Shown here piece by piece: positions 56,221 to 64,000 of a DNA stretch of 64,000 nucleotides. How positions within the stretch are numbered: the stretch's first letter is position 1; each line of letters starts with the position of its first letter. The stretch comes from Rothia terrae. Lineage in GTDB: Bacteria > Actinomycetota > Actinomycetes > Actinomycetales > Micrococcaceae. A model generated the notes under the pieces. That model had not been told where the DNA came from, did no database searches, and worked only from the letters and a program-made list of their open reading frames with translations. The position numbers were made by a program, and so were the translations under genes. The DNA is taken from the NCBI RefSeq assembly GCF_012396615.1, contig NZ_JAAXPV010000010.1:41356-105355 (forward strand), read 5' to 3'.

Positions 56221-57714
56221 ATGGCTTCACACTCAGCCGGGTCGGATATCGAGCAGGTCAACACCACCGCCGACGACTCCAAGCTTCAGCGCGGGCTGGC
56301 TAACCGCCACCTGCAAATGATCGCAATCGGCGGTGCAATCGGTACCGGTCTGTTCGTGGCATCAGGCTCATCCATCGCAACAGCAGGCCCCGGCGGCGCA
56401 CTTCTCGCCTACGGCCTCATCGGCATCATGGTGCTCCTGCTCATGCAGTCACTGGGCGAAATGGCAGCGCACCTGCCCATCGCAGGCTCCTTCCAAGCCT
56501 ACGCATCCCGCTACGTCTCACCCTCATTCGGCTTCGCAATGGGCTGGAACTACTGGTTCAACTGGGCAATCACTCTCGCTGCCGAGCTCGTCGCAGCAGG
56601 CATCATCATGGCTTACTGGTTCCCCAGTGTCCCCGGATGGATCTGGGCAGCAGTCTTTCTCGTAGCCCTCACCGGTCTCAACGCGGTCAGCGCTCGCGCC
56701 TACGGTGAAGGCGAATTCTGGCTGGCAACCATCAAGGTTGTCACCGTTATCGTCTTCCTCATCGCTGGCATTGCTATGATCTTCGGCATCTTCGGTGGAC
56801 ACACCGGCGGCCTCAAGTACTGGACCGAAGGCGATGCGCCCTTCGTCGGCGGCTGGCTATCCGTCGTCTCTATCTTCATGGTCGCAGGCTTCTCCTTCCA
56901 GGGCACCGAAATGATCGGTACCGCAGCCGGCGAAGCTGAGAACCCGCGTCGTGACGTCCCCAAGGCAATCAAGACCGTGTTCTGGCGCATCATGCTTTTC
57001 TACGTGGGCGCTATCTTCATCATCGGCACCCTGGTGGTGTACACCGACCCCAACCTGCTGCGCTCGGATGCAACCGACATTGCGTATTCGCCGTTCACCA
57101 TGGTTTTTGAACGCGCGGGTCTGGCATTCGCAGCTGGACTGATGAACACCGTTATCCTGACCGCGATTCTTTCAGCCGGTAACTCCGGTCTCTACGTGTC
57201 CTCACGTATGCTCTACGGTTTGGCGAAAGAAGGTCAGGCGCCAAAGATTTTCACCCGCGTGAACTCAGGTGGCGTACCCGTACCGGCGCTACTCATGACC
57301 GCAGCTGTTGGCATGGTCGGCTTCATCACCGCCATCGTCGGTCAGGGCACCGCGTACACTTGGCTGATTAACATCTCCGGTCTGTCCGGCTTCATCGTGT
57401 GGGTTGGCGTGGCACTGTGTCACTTCCGCTTCCGCCGTGCCTACGTCAAGCAGGGTCACGACCTGAAAGCGTTGCCCTACCGTGCACCGCTGTTCCCTGT
57501 CGGCCCGATTCTCGCATTCGTCATGTGCAGCATTGTGATTCTCGGCCAGAACTATGAGGCGGTATTCGCAGGACGCGGCATGGAAGTTCTCAGCGCCTAC
57601 ATCGGCTTGCCCGTATTCATCGCTGTATGGCTGATCCACAAGGCTGTTACCAAGTCGAAGACCGTCCCGCTGGAGACCATGGACGTGTCAGGTTTGGACG
57701 TGCAGCAGCGCTAA
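56221..57714 (+). CDS. Amino acid permease (APC superfamily, AAT type)
   Basis: 497 residues, twelve predicted helices. The family start is RGLANRHLQMIAIGGAIGTGLFVASGSSI with GPGGALLAYGLIG and, later, GTEMIGTAAGEAENPRRDVP. It is a proton-coupled importer of amino acids; the closest types (AroP, GabP, LysP, YifK) cannot be separated here. Monocistronic, ended by a very strong hairpin. Confidence 0.94.
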   Translation: MASHSAGSDIEQVNTTADDSKLQRGLANRHLQMIAIGGAIGTGLFVASGSSIATAGPGGALLAYGLIGIMVLLLMQSLGEMAAHLPIAGSFQAYASRYVSPSFGFAMGWNYWFNWAITLAAELVAAGIIMAYWFPSVPGWIWAAVFLVALTGLNAVSARAYGEGEFWLATIKVVTVIVFLIAGIAMIFGIFGGHTGGLKYWTEGDAPFVGGWLSVVSIFMVAGFSFQGTEMIGTAAGEAENPRRDVPKAIKTVFWRIMLFYVGAIFIIGTLVVYTDPNLLRSDATDIAYSPFTMVFERAGLAFAAGLMNTVILTAILSAGNSGLYVSSRMLYGLAKEGQAPKIFTRVNSGGVPVPALLMTAAVGMVGFITAIVGQGTAYTWLINISGLSGFIVWVGVALCHFRFRRAYVKQGHDLKALPYRAPLFPVGPILAFVMCSIVILGQNYEAVFAGRGMEVLSAYIGLPVFIAVWLIHKAVTKSKTVPLETMDVSGLDVQQR

Positions 57715-57740
57715 ATCCGCCTAGGCGGCTACTACATACA

Positions 57741-57785
57741 AAATTCCCGAGCTACATATGCTTTTGATATGTAGCTCGGGAATTT
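57741..57785 (+). terminator. Permease terminator
   Basis: 19-base perfect arms: AAATTCCCGAGCTACATAT at 57741-57759 and its complement at 57767-57785, with T-tract. Confidence 0.92.
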
Positions 57786-57822
57786 TTATGTTCACACTGT
57801 TCAATAAAAGTATGGGCGCGGC

Positions 57823-57933
57823 GAGCCAGCTACGCCTAGTCGCCAGCAGTCCCTCTCGCTTGACTCGCGCAGGGCGCTCGGAAGCGATTCACGTCAGACC
57901 CGATGCCAGCTGGCGACTACGCGTAACTGGCTC
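57823..57933. repeat. Unexplained 25-base-arm inverted repeat
   Basis: The arms at 57823-57847 and 57909-57933 are complementary at 23 of 25 positions (left begins GAGCCAGCTACGCC, right ends GTAACTGGCTC). The 61-base interior is GC-rich and holds further small complements (CGCTT/AAGCG, TGAC/GTCA). A partial third copy of the arm, CTGGCG and GACTAC, lies at 57938-57961. It is neither a simple terminator nor an ORF; it may be a small mobile (MITE-like) element or a structured RNA. Confidence 0.6.
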
Positions 57934-58012
57934 GGGGCTGGCGTTTATGGGAAGTTGACTACAAGCGTCCTACCTAAGCTGTTGTACATACCCACCTAGG
58001 TGTTTGCCCCGT

Positions 58013-59613
58013 CTACCGCGCCGCGTCCTTACGTTTCATCTCGATGAAGGCGTCGTAAGCGTGCTCCGCGAGTGTCTCACCCGCGCCATCGTACACGTTG
58101 ATGACCTTGTCGATACCCAGCGCTTTGAGCTCTCGGTACTCATCGACATATTGGGCAACGGCGGCAAAGGCACATTCTGATTTAGCTTCGAGTGCGTAAT
58201 GGTATGCCTCAACGTTCACACCGTGCGAGGGCATGGCGAGCACTACGAGTTCGACGTCTTGGTCGTCTTTGAGGCGCTTCCAGAATTCGGCGTCGGATGC
58301 GTCTGCCTCCAGCACGTTGTACCCGCGGGATTGTAGGTTTTCGACGCGGAATTCTGAGTTGTCTACGCCGACGACATTGAACTGATAGTCGCCTGCGAGC
58401 TGGTCGTAGGCACGGCGTCCGATGCGTCCCATGCCGAGTACGACGGCTTGTGCGGTGCCGAGGTCGATGGGGCGTTCTTCAGGGTGCATACGATCTTCTG
58501 GAACCTGTGGGATAAATGAACCGAACCATCGCGGGGGCTTGGAGCCACGCATATTGAGTACGGTTGAGACCACAAAGCTCAGCGAGACGGCGATGGAGAA
58601 CGGTACAACCCAGGTTTCGCTGACGAGGCCTGTGCTGGCACCAATAACGCAGATGATAATGCAGAATTCTGAGAAGTTGGTGAGGGTAAAGGACGCGAGT
58701 GTCGAGGTTCGCGGGGATAGTCCGGTGAGGCGCAGAACGCCAGCGTAAATGACGGTATTAATGGGTAGTAGGATCAATAGCACGATGGCAAAGCCGACCT
58801 GCGCTAGCGTGGGCGTGGCGCTCAGGCCGATGGATACAAAGAATCCGATGAGCATGAATTCTTTGAGGGAGAAGAGAACGCGAGAGAGCTCGTTGGATTT
58901 GGGATGCGTGGCGATGAGCATACCGATGATGAGCGCGCCGAGATCACCCTTGATGCCGACGAGGTCGAAGAGCCAGTAGCCGGGAACAAAAGCCAGTACC
59001 ACGCCGTAGAGCACGAGTAGCTCGCTGTGGCCAACGCGCGTCAGACCCTTGCCGAGGAGCCAGCGGGCGGGAATCAAGAGTACTAGCAGTAACGCCCACG
59101 GGCTGGGCAGATGTTCGCCGGTGAGAGCCATGAAGATGACGGCGAAGATATCTTGAATCACGAGGATGCCGATGGCTGTGCGTCCGTAGAGGGAACGTGT
59201 TTCGCCGCGTTCTTCGAGGGTTTTTACAACGAGTACTGTGGACGAGAACGACAGGGCAAAGCCGAGGAGTGCAGCCTCACCGAGCGGGACGATGCCGCTG
59301 CCGCCGAGCCCCAGCATCGTGAGCAGAAGAATCAGACCGGTACCCAGGAATGATGTGAGCACCACGTGTATGCCTTAGTCAGCCAGACTTCTTTGCGGGT
59401 AAGCAGGCGAACGTTGATTTTCAACCCGATGGTGAAGAGCATGAGCGTGACGCCGAGGTCGCCGAGTTCGGTGATGATCCCGAGCTCTTCGTAGCCCATG
59501 AAATTCAGTATGAGGCCGCTGACCAGAAAGCCGATCAGCGGTGGCAGGTTAATTTTCTTGGCGAATAAACCGCACAGCACCGGAACAACGAGATAGGGGA
59601 TATAGTGCGACAT
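58013..59613 (-). pseudogene. CPA2 cation/proton antiporter (KefB type) with a frameshift
   Basis: The N-terminal part starts at the ATG at 59613 (AAGGAG 5 bases upstream; SHYIPYLVVPVLCGLFAKK, LPPLIGFLVSGLIL, GDLGVTLMLFTIGL). It shifts frame at about 59370-59371, and the rest (IHVVLTSFLGTGLILLLT onward) continues in the next frame to 58013. One base appears to be missing in GCATACAC (expected GC-N-ATA-CAC). Reconstructed length is about 533 residues: ten to twelve membrane helices, then a TrkA-N/RCK domain (VLGMGRIGRRAYDQL, Rossmann GxGxxG). As written the product is cut after about 93 residues. Confidence 0.88.
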
Positions 59614-59638
59614 CTGGCTCCTTTGCTGTGCTACGGGG

Positions 59639-60976
59639 TTAGAGACCGTACTGGACGGGTACGACACCCTTTTCTGCTACGTATTTGAGGTTTTCGAAGT
59701 CTTTCATGCACTGTTGCGCGTAGCCTTTTGACCACTGTGCCAGCGCGATATCTAGCGGTTTGCCGCCTTCAGCGAAGATCGCGATATCGCCGATGCGGTG
59801 TGATTGCGCGTGCGCGCGAGCCAGCAGGGACGCGCAGAGTTTAGCGGTGCCTTTGAGGCTGTTGGCGTCGAGCGCGGCGAGGTTGATGGACCCCTTCATA
59901 TCGCGGAACTGACGCACGTAGTAGTCGCGGGGGAGTCCGTCGTGGCCGGGGATGCGGTCAACCCAGCCGAGGAACATATCTGACTGTGCCTGCAGGACCT
60001 TCTGCGATGCGACCACGCGGTAGCCGTTGCCGCGAATCTCGTTACCACCGGGAATGTGCGCTTGGGAGCCCATTTTGCCGTACTGGTAGAGAACGGAGGT
60101 CTGCGCTTCCTTGATTTGCAGGAAAAGCGGCGCGCGGTTGACGTCCTCAAGTAGCGAAATATAGCAGCGAGTGCCCACAGAACCTACACCGACCACGCGA
60201 AGCACCTGGTCAACGACCTCAAAACTCTGCAAAAGGTAGCGGATTTCGCTGGATGCGCTATTGATGTACTTGCCCCACAGCGTCTCTTGGACGTCCTTGG
60301 GCAGAGCATCGGAGTGCATGGTCAGCGGCGGCTGGTCAACGATGCGGTGGCTACCGTTTTCCTCGCGCACGGCGAATTTGGCGAGTGCTTGCGCTGAGTT
60401 GCGTGTGCGTGCCTTGTTGGTGATCTTTTCGAACTGCTTGCGCATCTTGCCGTGGGTGAGCGTGGGCAGAATATTGTCGGCGTCCACGGAGTAGTAGAAG
60501 CGCTCCAGGGTATCGAGCTCCAGCATCTCGAGCAGGGTCTCGCGGTAGTACTTGGAGGTCTTGCGGGTGATCTCGAAGGCGGTGTCTTCAGATTCTTTGT
60601 TGTCGAGGGCAGCCAGATAGACGGATGCCATCAGACGTTTGAGATCCCATTCCCAGGGGCCGTAACCTGACTCATCAAAGTCATTGAGATCGAACAGGAG
60701 CTTGCGCTCGGGGGAGGCGTAGAAACCGAAGTTGGAGATGTGCGCGTCACCGCAGATCAGCATGTGCACGGATGAGTTAGGCACAGTTGCTAGGTCAGCC
60801 GCCATGATGCCCGCTGTGCCGCGGTAGTACGCGAACGGCGACTCCAGCATACGCCCCATACGCACCGGCACCAGGTGCGCCAGACGCGTCTGGTTTTGCT
60901 CCATGAGGATGTCCAGCGGCTTGCGCTCTCGCTTAATCGGTTCAGAAAGAGCAGCGATATCGGATTTAGAGAGCAC
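59639..60976 (-). CDS. DUF2252 family protein
   Basis: 445 residues from the GTG at 60976, preceded by AGGAAGG at 8 bases; longer starts up to 61030 are open but lack a ribosome site. DUF2252 motifs: the kinase-like MLICGDAHISNFGFY and LLFDLNDFDESGYGPWEWDLKRL, plus VGVGSVGTRCYISLLE. The fold is related to aminoglycoside/homoserine kinases. Function unknown. It lies 25 bases upstream of the antiporter start, same strand. Confidence 0.92.
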   Translation of the reverse strand: MLSKSDIAALSEPIKRERKPLDILMEQNQTRLAHLVPVRMGRMLESPFAYYRGTAGIMAADLATVPNSSVHMLICGDAHISNFGFYASPERKLLFDLNDFDESGYGPWEWDLKRLMASVYLAALDNKESEDTAFEITRKTSKYYRETLLEMLELDTLERFYYSVDADNILPTLTHGKMRKQFEKITNKARTRNSAQALAKFAVREENGSHRIVDQPPLTMHSDALPKDVQETLWGKYINSASSEIRYLLQSFEVVDQVLRVVGVGSVGTRCYISLLEDVNRAPLFLQIKEAQTSVLYQYGKMGSQAHIPGGNEIRGNGYRVVASQKVLQAQSDMFLGWVDRIPGHDGLPRDYYVRQFRDMKGSINLAALDANSLKGTAKLCASLLARAHAQSHRIGDIAIFAEGGKPLDIALAQWSKGYAQQCMKDFENLKYVAEKGVVPVQYGL

Positions 60977-61227
60977 GGTGGGAGCCTTCCTCACATCGGT
61001 TTTACGCACGAAAATGCTTTTACTTAACACTAACCGGTCGCACGGTTGTGAACGTAACTGAGGGACGTTTGTGACGGGTGGACGAGGGAAGAGGTATGTC
61101 GACGTTCATAGCCGATAAGAACCCTCGCACTGAGACTGATGTCTAACACCGTTAGGCGGTTTGCGGGCAGGGCAGTGGGCTAGAATTATCTGCAGTTTTG
61201 GTTATTTGTGCGAAGGTGGTCTGTCTC

Positions 61228-61848
61228 GTGGCTAAGCTTTATTTCCGTTATGGCGCGATGAACTCGGGTAAGTCGACTGCGCTGTTGCAGGCTGCTTATA
61301 ACTATGAGGAGCATGGCCAGCGCGTACTGCTGGCTAAGCCTCGTGTTGATACGAAGGGCGATACCGAGATTGTGTCGCGCCTGGGCGTGACGCGTCAGGC
61401 GGATTTTCTGATTGGCCCCACCGATAGCGCGCTGGAGCTCTTCCATGCGGCTGCAGCTCAGGATGAGAATGACGGACGCATGCACTGGCACCTGCCGGTT
61501 TCGTGCCTGCTCGTGGATGAGGCTCAGTTTCTCACTGCCGATCAGATTGATGATCTGATGCGTATTGCCGTGGTGGAAGATATCCCGGTGATGGCGTACG
61601 GTATCCGCACGGACTTCAAGACGATTGCGTTCCCCGGTTCTTCGCGTCTGCTGGAAATCGCGCATACGTTGGAAGAGCTGAAGACTATTTGCCGATGCGG
61701 ACGCAAGGCTCTGTTCAATCCGCGTACGGTGGACGGCAAGTTCGTGTTTGAGGGCGACCAGGTAGCCATTGACGGCGTACACGTGGGCTACGAGTCGTTG
61801 TGTGCGACCTGCTACCTGGAGGAATCGGGCGGGAAACTGAGCCAGTAA
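61228..61848 (+). CDS. tdk: Thymidine kinase (type II)
   Basis: 206 residues from the GTG at 61228 (GAAGG upstream). P-loop GAMNSGKSTALLQAAYN, Walker-B-like LLVDEAQFLT, and a C-terminal zinc site of four Cys (CRCGRK and CATCYLE). It salvages thymidine to dTMP. It is the last gene of typical chromosomal composition; a hairpin follows and then AT-rich DNA begins. Confidence 0.97.
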   Translation: MAKLYFRYGAMNSGKSTALLQAAYNYEEHGQRVLLAKPRVDTKGDTEIVSRLGVTRQADFLIGPTDSALELFHAAAAQDENDGRMHWHLPVSCLLVDEAQFLTADQIDDLMRIAVVEDIPVMAYGIRTDFKTIAFPGSSRLLEIAHTLEELKTICRCGRKALFNPRTVDGKFVFEGDQVAIDGVHVGYESLCATCYLEESGGKLSQ

Positions 61849-61862
61849 GTTTTGCGCGCGCC

Positions 61863-61927
61863 GAGTTCCCATCTTTTGTACCAACTCCCACTCATTGAGC
61901 GGGAATTCGGTCAAAAAGTGGGAACTC
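61863..61927. repeat. Imperfect long inverted repeat after tdk
   Basis: GAGTTCCCA (61863-61871) pairs with TGGGAACTC (61919-61927). Further in, CTTTTGTACC and AACTCCCACTCA face imperfect complements, giving an almost continuous 30-base stem. It marks the end of the core region. The rest of the spacer to 62142 holds no ORF, only a small TGGCTA/TAGCCA stem near 62070-62092. Confidence 0.6.
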
Positions 61928-62142
61928 ATTGTCGTAGCAACCGCGTCAGCTGCCTTTTGAATTCGTTGGGACGACGCGTCACCATGTCCCAGTTGACGCG
62001 AAAGACTAGCAGTTCCTCACAGTCGTCTTGGTTCCGCCCGAAGCATATTCTAAACATGAATAAAATGGCTGGCTACCTAATATAATAGCCAACCGTTGTT
62101 ATATAGAAATTAAAAAATATAATGAGTATATTTTGTTTCAAA

Positions 62143-63879
62143 TTAAGAATGAAGCATACCTAGGGTTTTTTCACAATAATTCCTTAACTCATCATCATAA
62201 ATTTCTACGTTATTGCACTCTGGGTTGGTGTCATGATGAAACTGTGAAGCATATCCATTTATATCTCGCAAAATATCAATTTGAAGGCTGTCATATGGAA
62301 ATAAATTTGTATTATCGTTGCTCATCGTAGTTATTACGGTGCCCAACATGCTACTTCTAGATAGACTTCTGGGAAACTTTCTATGCAAATAACCTTCCAG
62401 TAAAGGTCTAATCGATTGAGCAACAATTATTTTCTTGTCCGCAAAGACCGATGGATTTTCTATAAATTGGCAAATATTGTCGTATCGTTTGTAGTAATCA
62501 CTCTGACATTTTTGGAAAAGATCAATTTCAATAAAACTTGAGTATCTGTCACTTGTTGATGATATCTCAACAGAGTGTACTGATTCATCGCTTGCAGTAC
62601 ATTTTTGAAAAATATCCTTAGCAAAGAATTCATCATGAGTTAGAATAAAAACCTGTAATGCGTCCTTTGATATTTTTATAATTTCCTCAATGGTTTTTCT
62701 GCGTCGGACAGAATCGAGACTTGTAAAAGGGTCATCAAAAAAAACTATTGAGTTGCTTAGTGAGCGACTCCTTTTTAGAGCCGAAATAAAAAATGCGAAG
62801 CTAAGAGTTCTTTTGTCCCCTTCACTTAAGGCTGTACCAAATCTATTATCATTCCCGCTAGTAGTTATCTCATTTCCTCTTAGCTTTATATAAAATTCAG
62901 TTCTCTCTCCTCCTCTGAAATTGGTTTTGAAGGCTGATAAATCAAAATTTGCATAAAGGTTTCCCAGCTCACGGTTGATTGAATCTTTATACGTTGAGAG
63001 AACTAAATCGACTTCATCGGTATACTCCTTACGTAAATCTTTTTTAATTTTATTTATACCTGCTTCACGTCGCAATCCGATTTCAATTTTATCAATAATT
63101 TTTGATACTTCAGAGGTCGAACGCAGATGCTTGACTTGATATTGATATAGTTCTCGCTGGACTGAATTAATATCTGAAGAGTCTAAAGATTGTTTGTATG
63201 TTTCATATGTTTTATTTATATTATTAATTCGTTCTTCTAATGAGCTGATATTATCATTGATAGCATTGTACTTGTCGAAAAGTTCTTTGTAATTTGAAGA
63301 ATCTACCATGGATTCATGAAATTTTTCTTTTTTAGCAACAATAAGGTCGCGGGCTATTATATAAAATGATTCGGTTAGTAGAACTAATCTGTCAACTTCT
63401 GGTACTGCTAATTCCTCAAAGCCATCCTCCACCCAGTGGGATCTATTTGCTATTTGATTACGGTTCCAGTCCTTTATTTTGCCTGACAATAAGGAAATCT
63501 GATCGGGCTTGAAAGAAATATCTAATGAATCTAATTTTTGTAGAAATTCGTTGATTTCTTCATTAAAATACACTTGGTATTGCTGGTAAATAGTGGAATC
63601 GGTTAGATTTTGGTCGCAAAATGGGCAATCCTCATTTTCTGATGAACGCAGTCCCTGTTGAATCCATGAGGGCGATACACCATGCTTTTGAATGTGGAGA
63701 GCAACATTTTCGCTGGCTCTTACATGAAAATCATCAACTGTTGTAGATATTAAATCAGTTATATCTGAAAATCTTTTATCGATTGAGACTATGTCGGCAA
63801 TATTATTTTCCAATAACGGACGTTTTTTGATTGCCTGGATAGATTTCAGATTTGTTATCCTATCTTCTAACTTTGAGGC
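62143..63879 (-). CDS. 5'-truncated AAA_13/RloC-like ABC ATPase, foreign composition
   Basis: About 579 codons are open from the in-frame TAA at 63880-63882 (first plausible start TTG at 63813, then 556 residues). The sequence has only about a third G+C by eye, unlike everything before it. Present: a zinc-hook-like CPFCDQ near residue 63, a coiled coil (about 150-270), the ABC signature LSEGDKRTLSFAFF, Walker B SIVFFDDPFTSLDS and the switch His in FILTHDEFF. The C-terminus has IRPLLEGYL and NGYASQFHHD, which fit the Arg-x3-Glu and His of RloC/PrrC anticodon nucleases. The N-terminal Walker A half is absent. A defence-type tRNase fragment is likely. Confidence 0.75.
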   Translation of the reverse strand, partial: ASKLEDRITNLKSIQAIKKRPLLENNIADIVSIDKRFSDITDLISTTVDDFHVRASENVALHIQKHGVSPSWIQQGLRSSENEDCPFCDQNLTDSTIYQQYQVYFNEEINEFLQKLDSLDISFKPDQISLLSGKIKDWNRNQIANRSHWVEDGFEELAVPEVDRLVLLTESFYIIARDLIVAKKEKFHESMVDSSNYKELFDKYNAINDNISSLEERINNINKTYETYKQSLDSSDINSVQRELYQYQVKHLRSTSEVSKIIDKIEIGLRREAGINKIKKDLRKEYTDEVDLVLSTYKDSINRELGNLYANFDLSAFKTNFRGGERTEFYIKLRGNEITTSGNDNRFGTALSEGDKRTLSFAFFISALKRSRSLSNSIVFFDDPFTSLDSVRRRKTIEEIIKISKDALQVFILTHDEFFAKDIFQKCTASDESVHSVEISSTSDRYSSFIEIDLFQKCQSDYYKRYDNICQFIENPSVFADKKIIVAQSIRPLLEGYLHRKFPRSLSRSSMLGTVITTMSNDNTNLFPYDSLQIDILRDINGYASQFHHDTNPECNNVEIYDDELRNYCEKTLGMLHS

Positions 63880-64000
63880 TTATTCAAAAGTAGGAACACA
63901 CCCACACCCCACCAACTAGACAACGGCCCCACCAGCGGCAAAAATAAGAGGATTAAATCACTACAAATAACCTCAAACCATACCGGAAGAACCGTTGCTC
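63877..64000. mobile_element. Possible edge of an insertion element
   Basis: At 63877 the sequence switches from AT-rich coding to a mixed composition, beginning GGCTTATTCAAAAGTAGG. The ATPase frame ends here. A start with GGCT is seen in ISL3-type ends, but no second end, direct repeat or transposase is inside the window, so the identity is unproven. Confidence 0.3.

Noticed and set aside
57758..57958. 66-codon frame between permease and antiporter
   Set aside because: Begins within the permease terminator loop and runs through the inverted repeat; no ribosome site or conserved pattern.
61186..61929. 247-codon open frame antisense to tdk
   Set aside because: Overlaps the clear thymidine kinase over its whole length; no domain or ribosome site.

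Overview
The window is chromosomal DNA of a mid-GC actinobacterium. The layout (GroES/GroEL under a CIRCE operator, guaB next to a GuaB3-type paralogue, SURF1-DUF3817-guaA, ispH/xseA/xseB, GlsA with a STAS domain, a degenerate 1290-residue helicase-like protein) and a composition that looks like 50-55% GC by eye point to Micrococcaceae, most plausibly Rothia (R. dentocariosa/R. aeria type). This assignment is inference from gene content; no database was consulted. No tRNA, rRNA or CRISPR array was seen.

Layout. 1-11.3 kb: chaperonin operon, an OafA-like acyltransferase, and purine genes (guaB, guaB3, guaA) with SURF1 and DUF3817, ending in a run of hairpins and an overlooked 45-codon ORF. 11.6-19.5 kb: an alpha-glucoside locus. 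A PTS EIICB with two EIIB domains and an RpiR regulator lie on the plus strand. An EEP-family protein resembling maltose-6'-phosphate phosphatase (MapP) and two GH13 alpha-glucosidases lie divergently. Read together: import as phosphorylated disaccharide, dephosphorylation, then hydrolysis of alpha-1,4 and alpha-1,6 bonds. 19.5-34.5 kb: the helicase-like protein, an FmdB zinc ribbon, 5-formyl-THF cyclo-ligase, galU, a CYTH-CHAD protein, a DedA-like protein, a LysR-effector-domain protein without HTH, MscS, Nudix, an orphan osmolyte-binding lipoprotein and an aminotransferase. 34.5-46.7 kb: xseBA, ispH, an SMR transporter, ychF, small stress-type proteins, a small secreted peptide, an amidohydrolase, glsA and phnA. 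46.8-50.1 kb: a TPP riboswitch followed by thiM-thiE-thiD/tenA for thiamin salvage. 50.1-61.8 kb: patatin, transporters, a lipoate ligase, tpx, OsmC, an amino-acid permease, a CPA2 antiporter with DUF2252, and tdk. From about 62.04 kb the DNA becomes very AT-rich and holds a 5'-truncated AAA_13/RloC-like ATPase, apparently cut by another element at about 63.877 kb.

Three genes (cytosine-deaminase-like amidohydrolase, phnA, CPA2 antiporter) each carry a single-nucleotide frameshift within 17 kb. They are either real decay or assembly errors. Intergenic spacers are unusually rich in long perfect inverted repeats, several of them nested (hairpin within hairpin).

The observations most worth pursuing are the PTS/MapP-like/GH13 combination, the truncated RloC-like defence gene on foreign DNA, an unexplained 25-bp-arm inverted repeat at 57823-57933, and two small unlisted proteins (11060-11197 and the exported peptide at 41734-41925).
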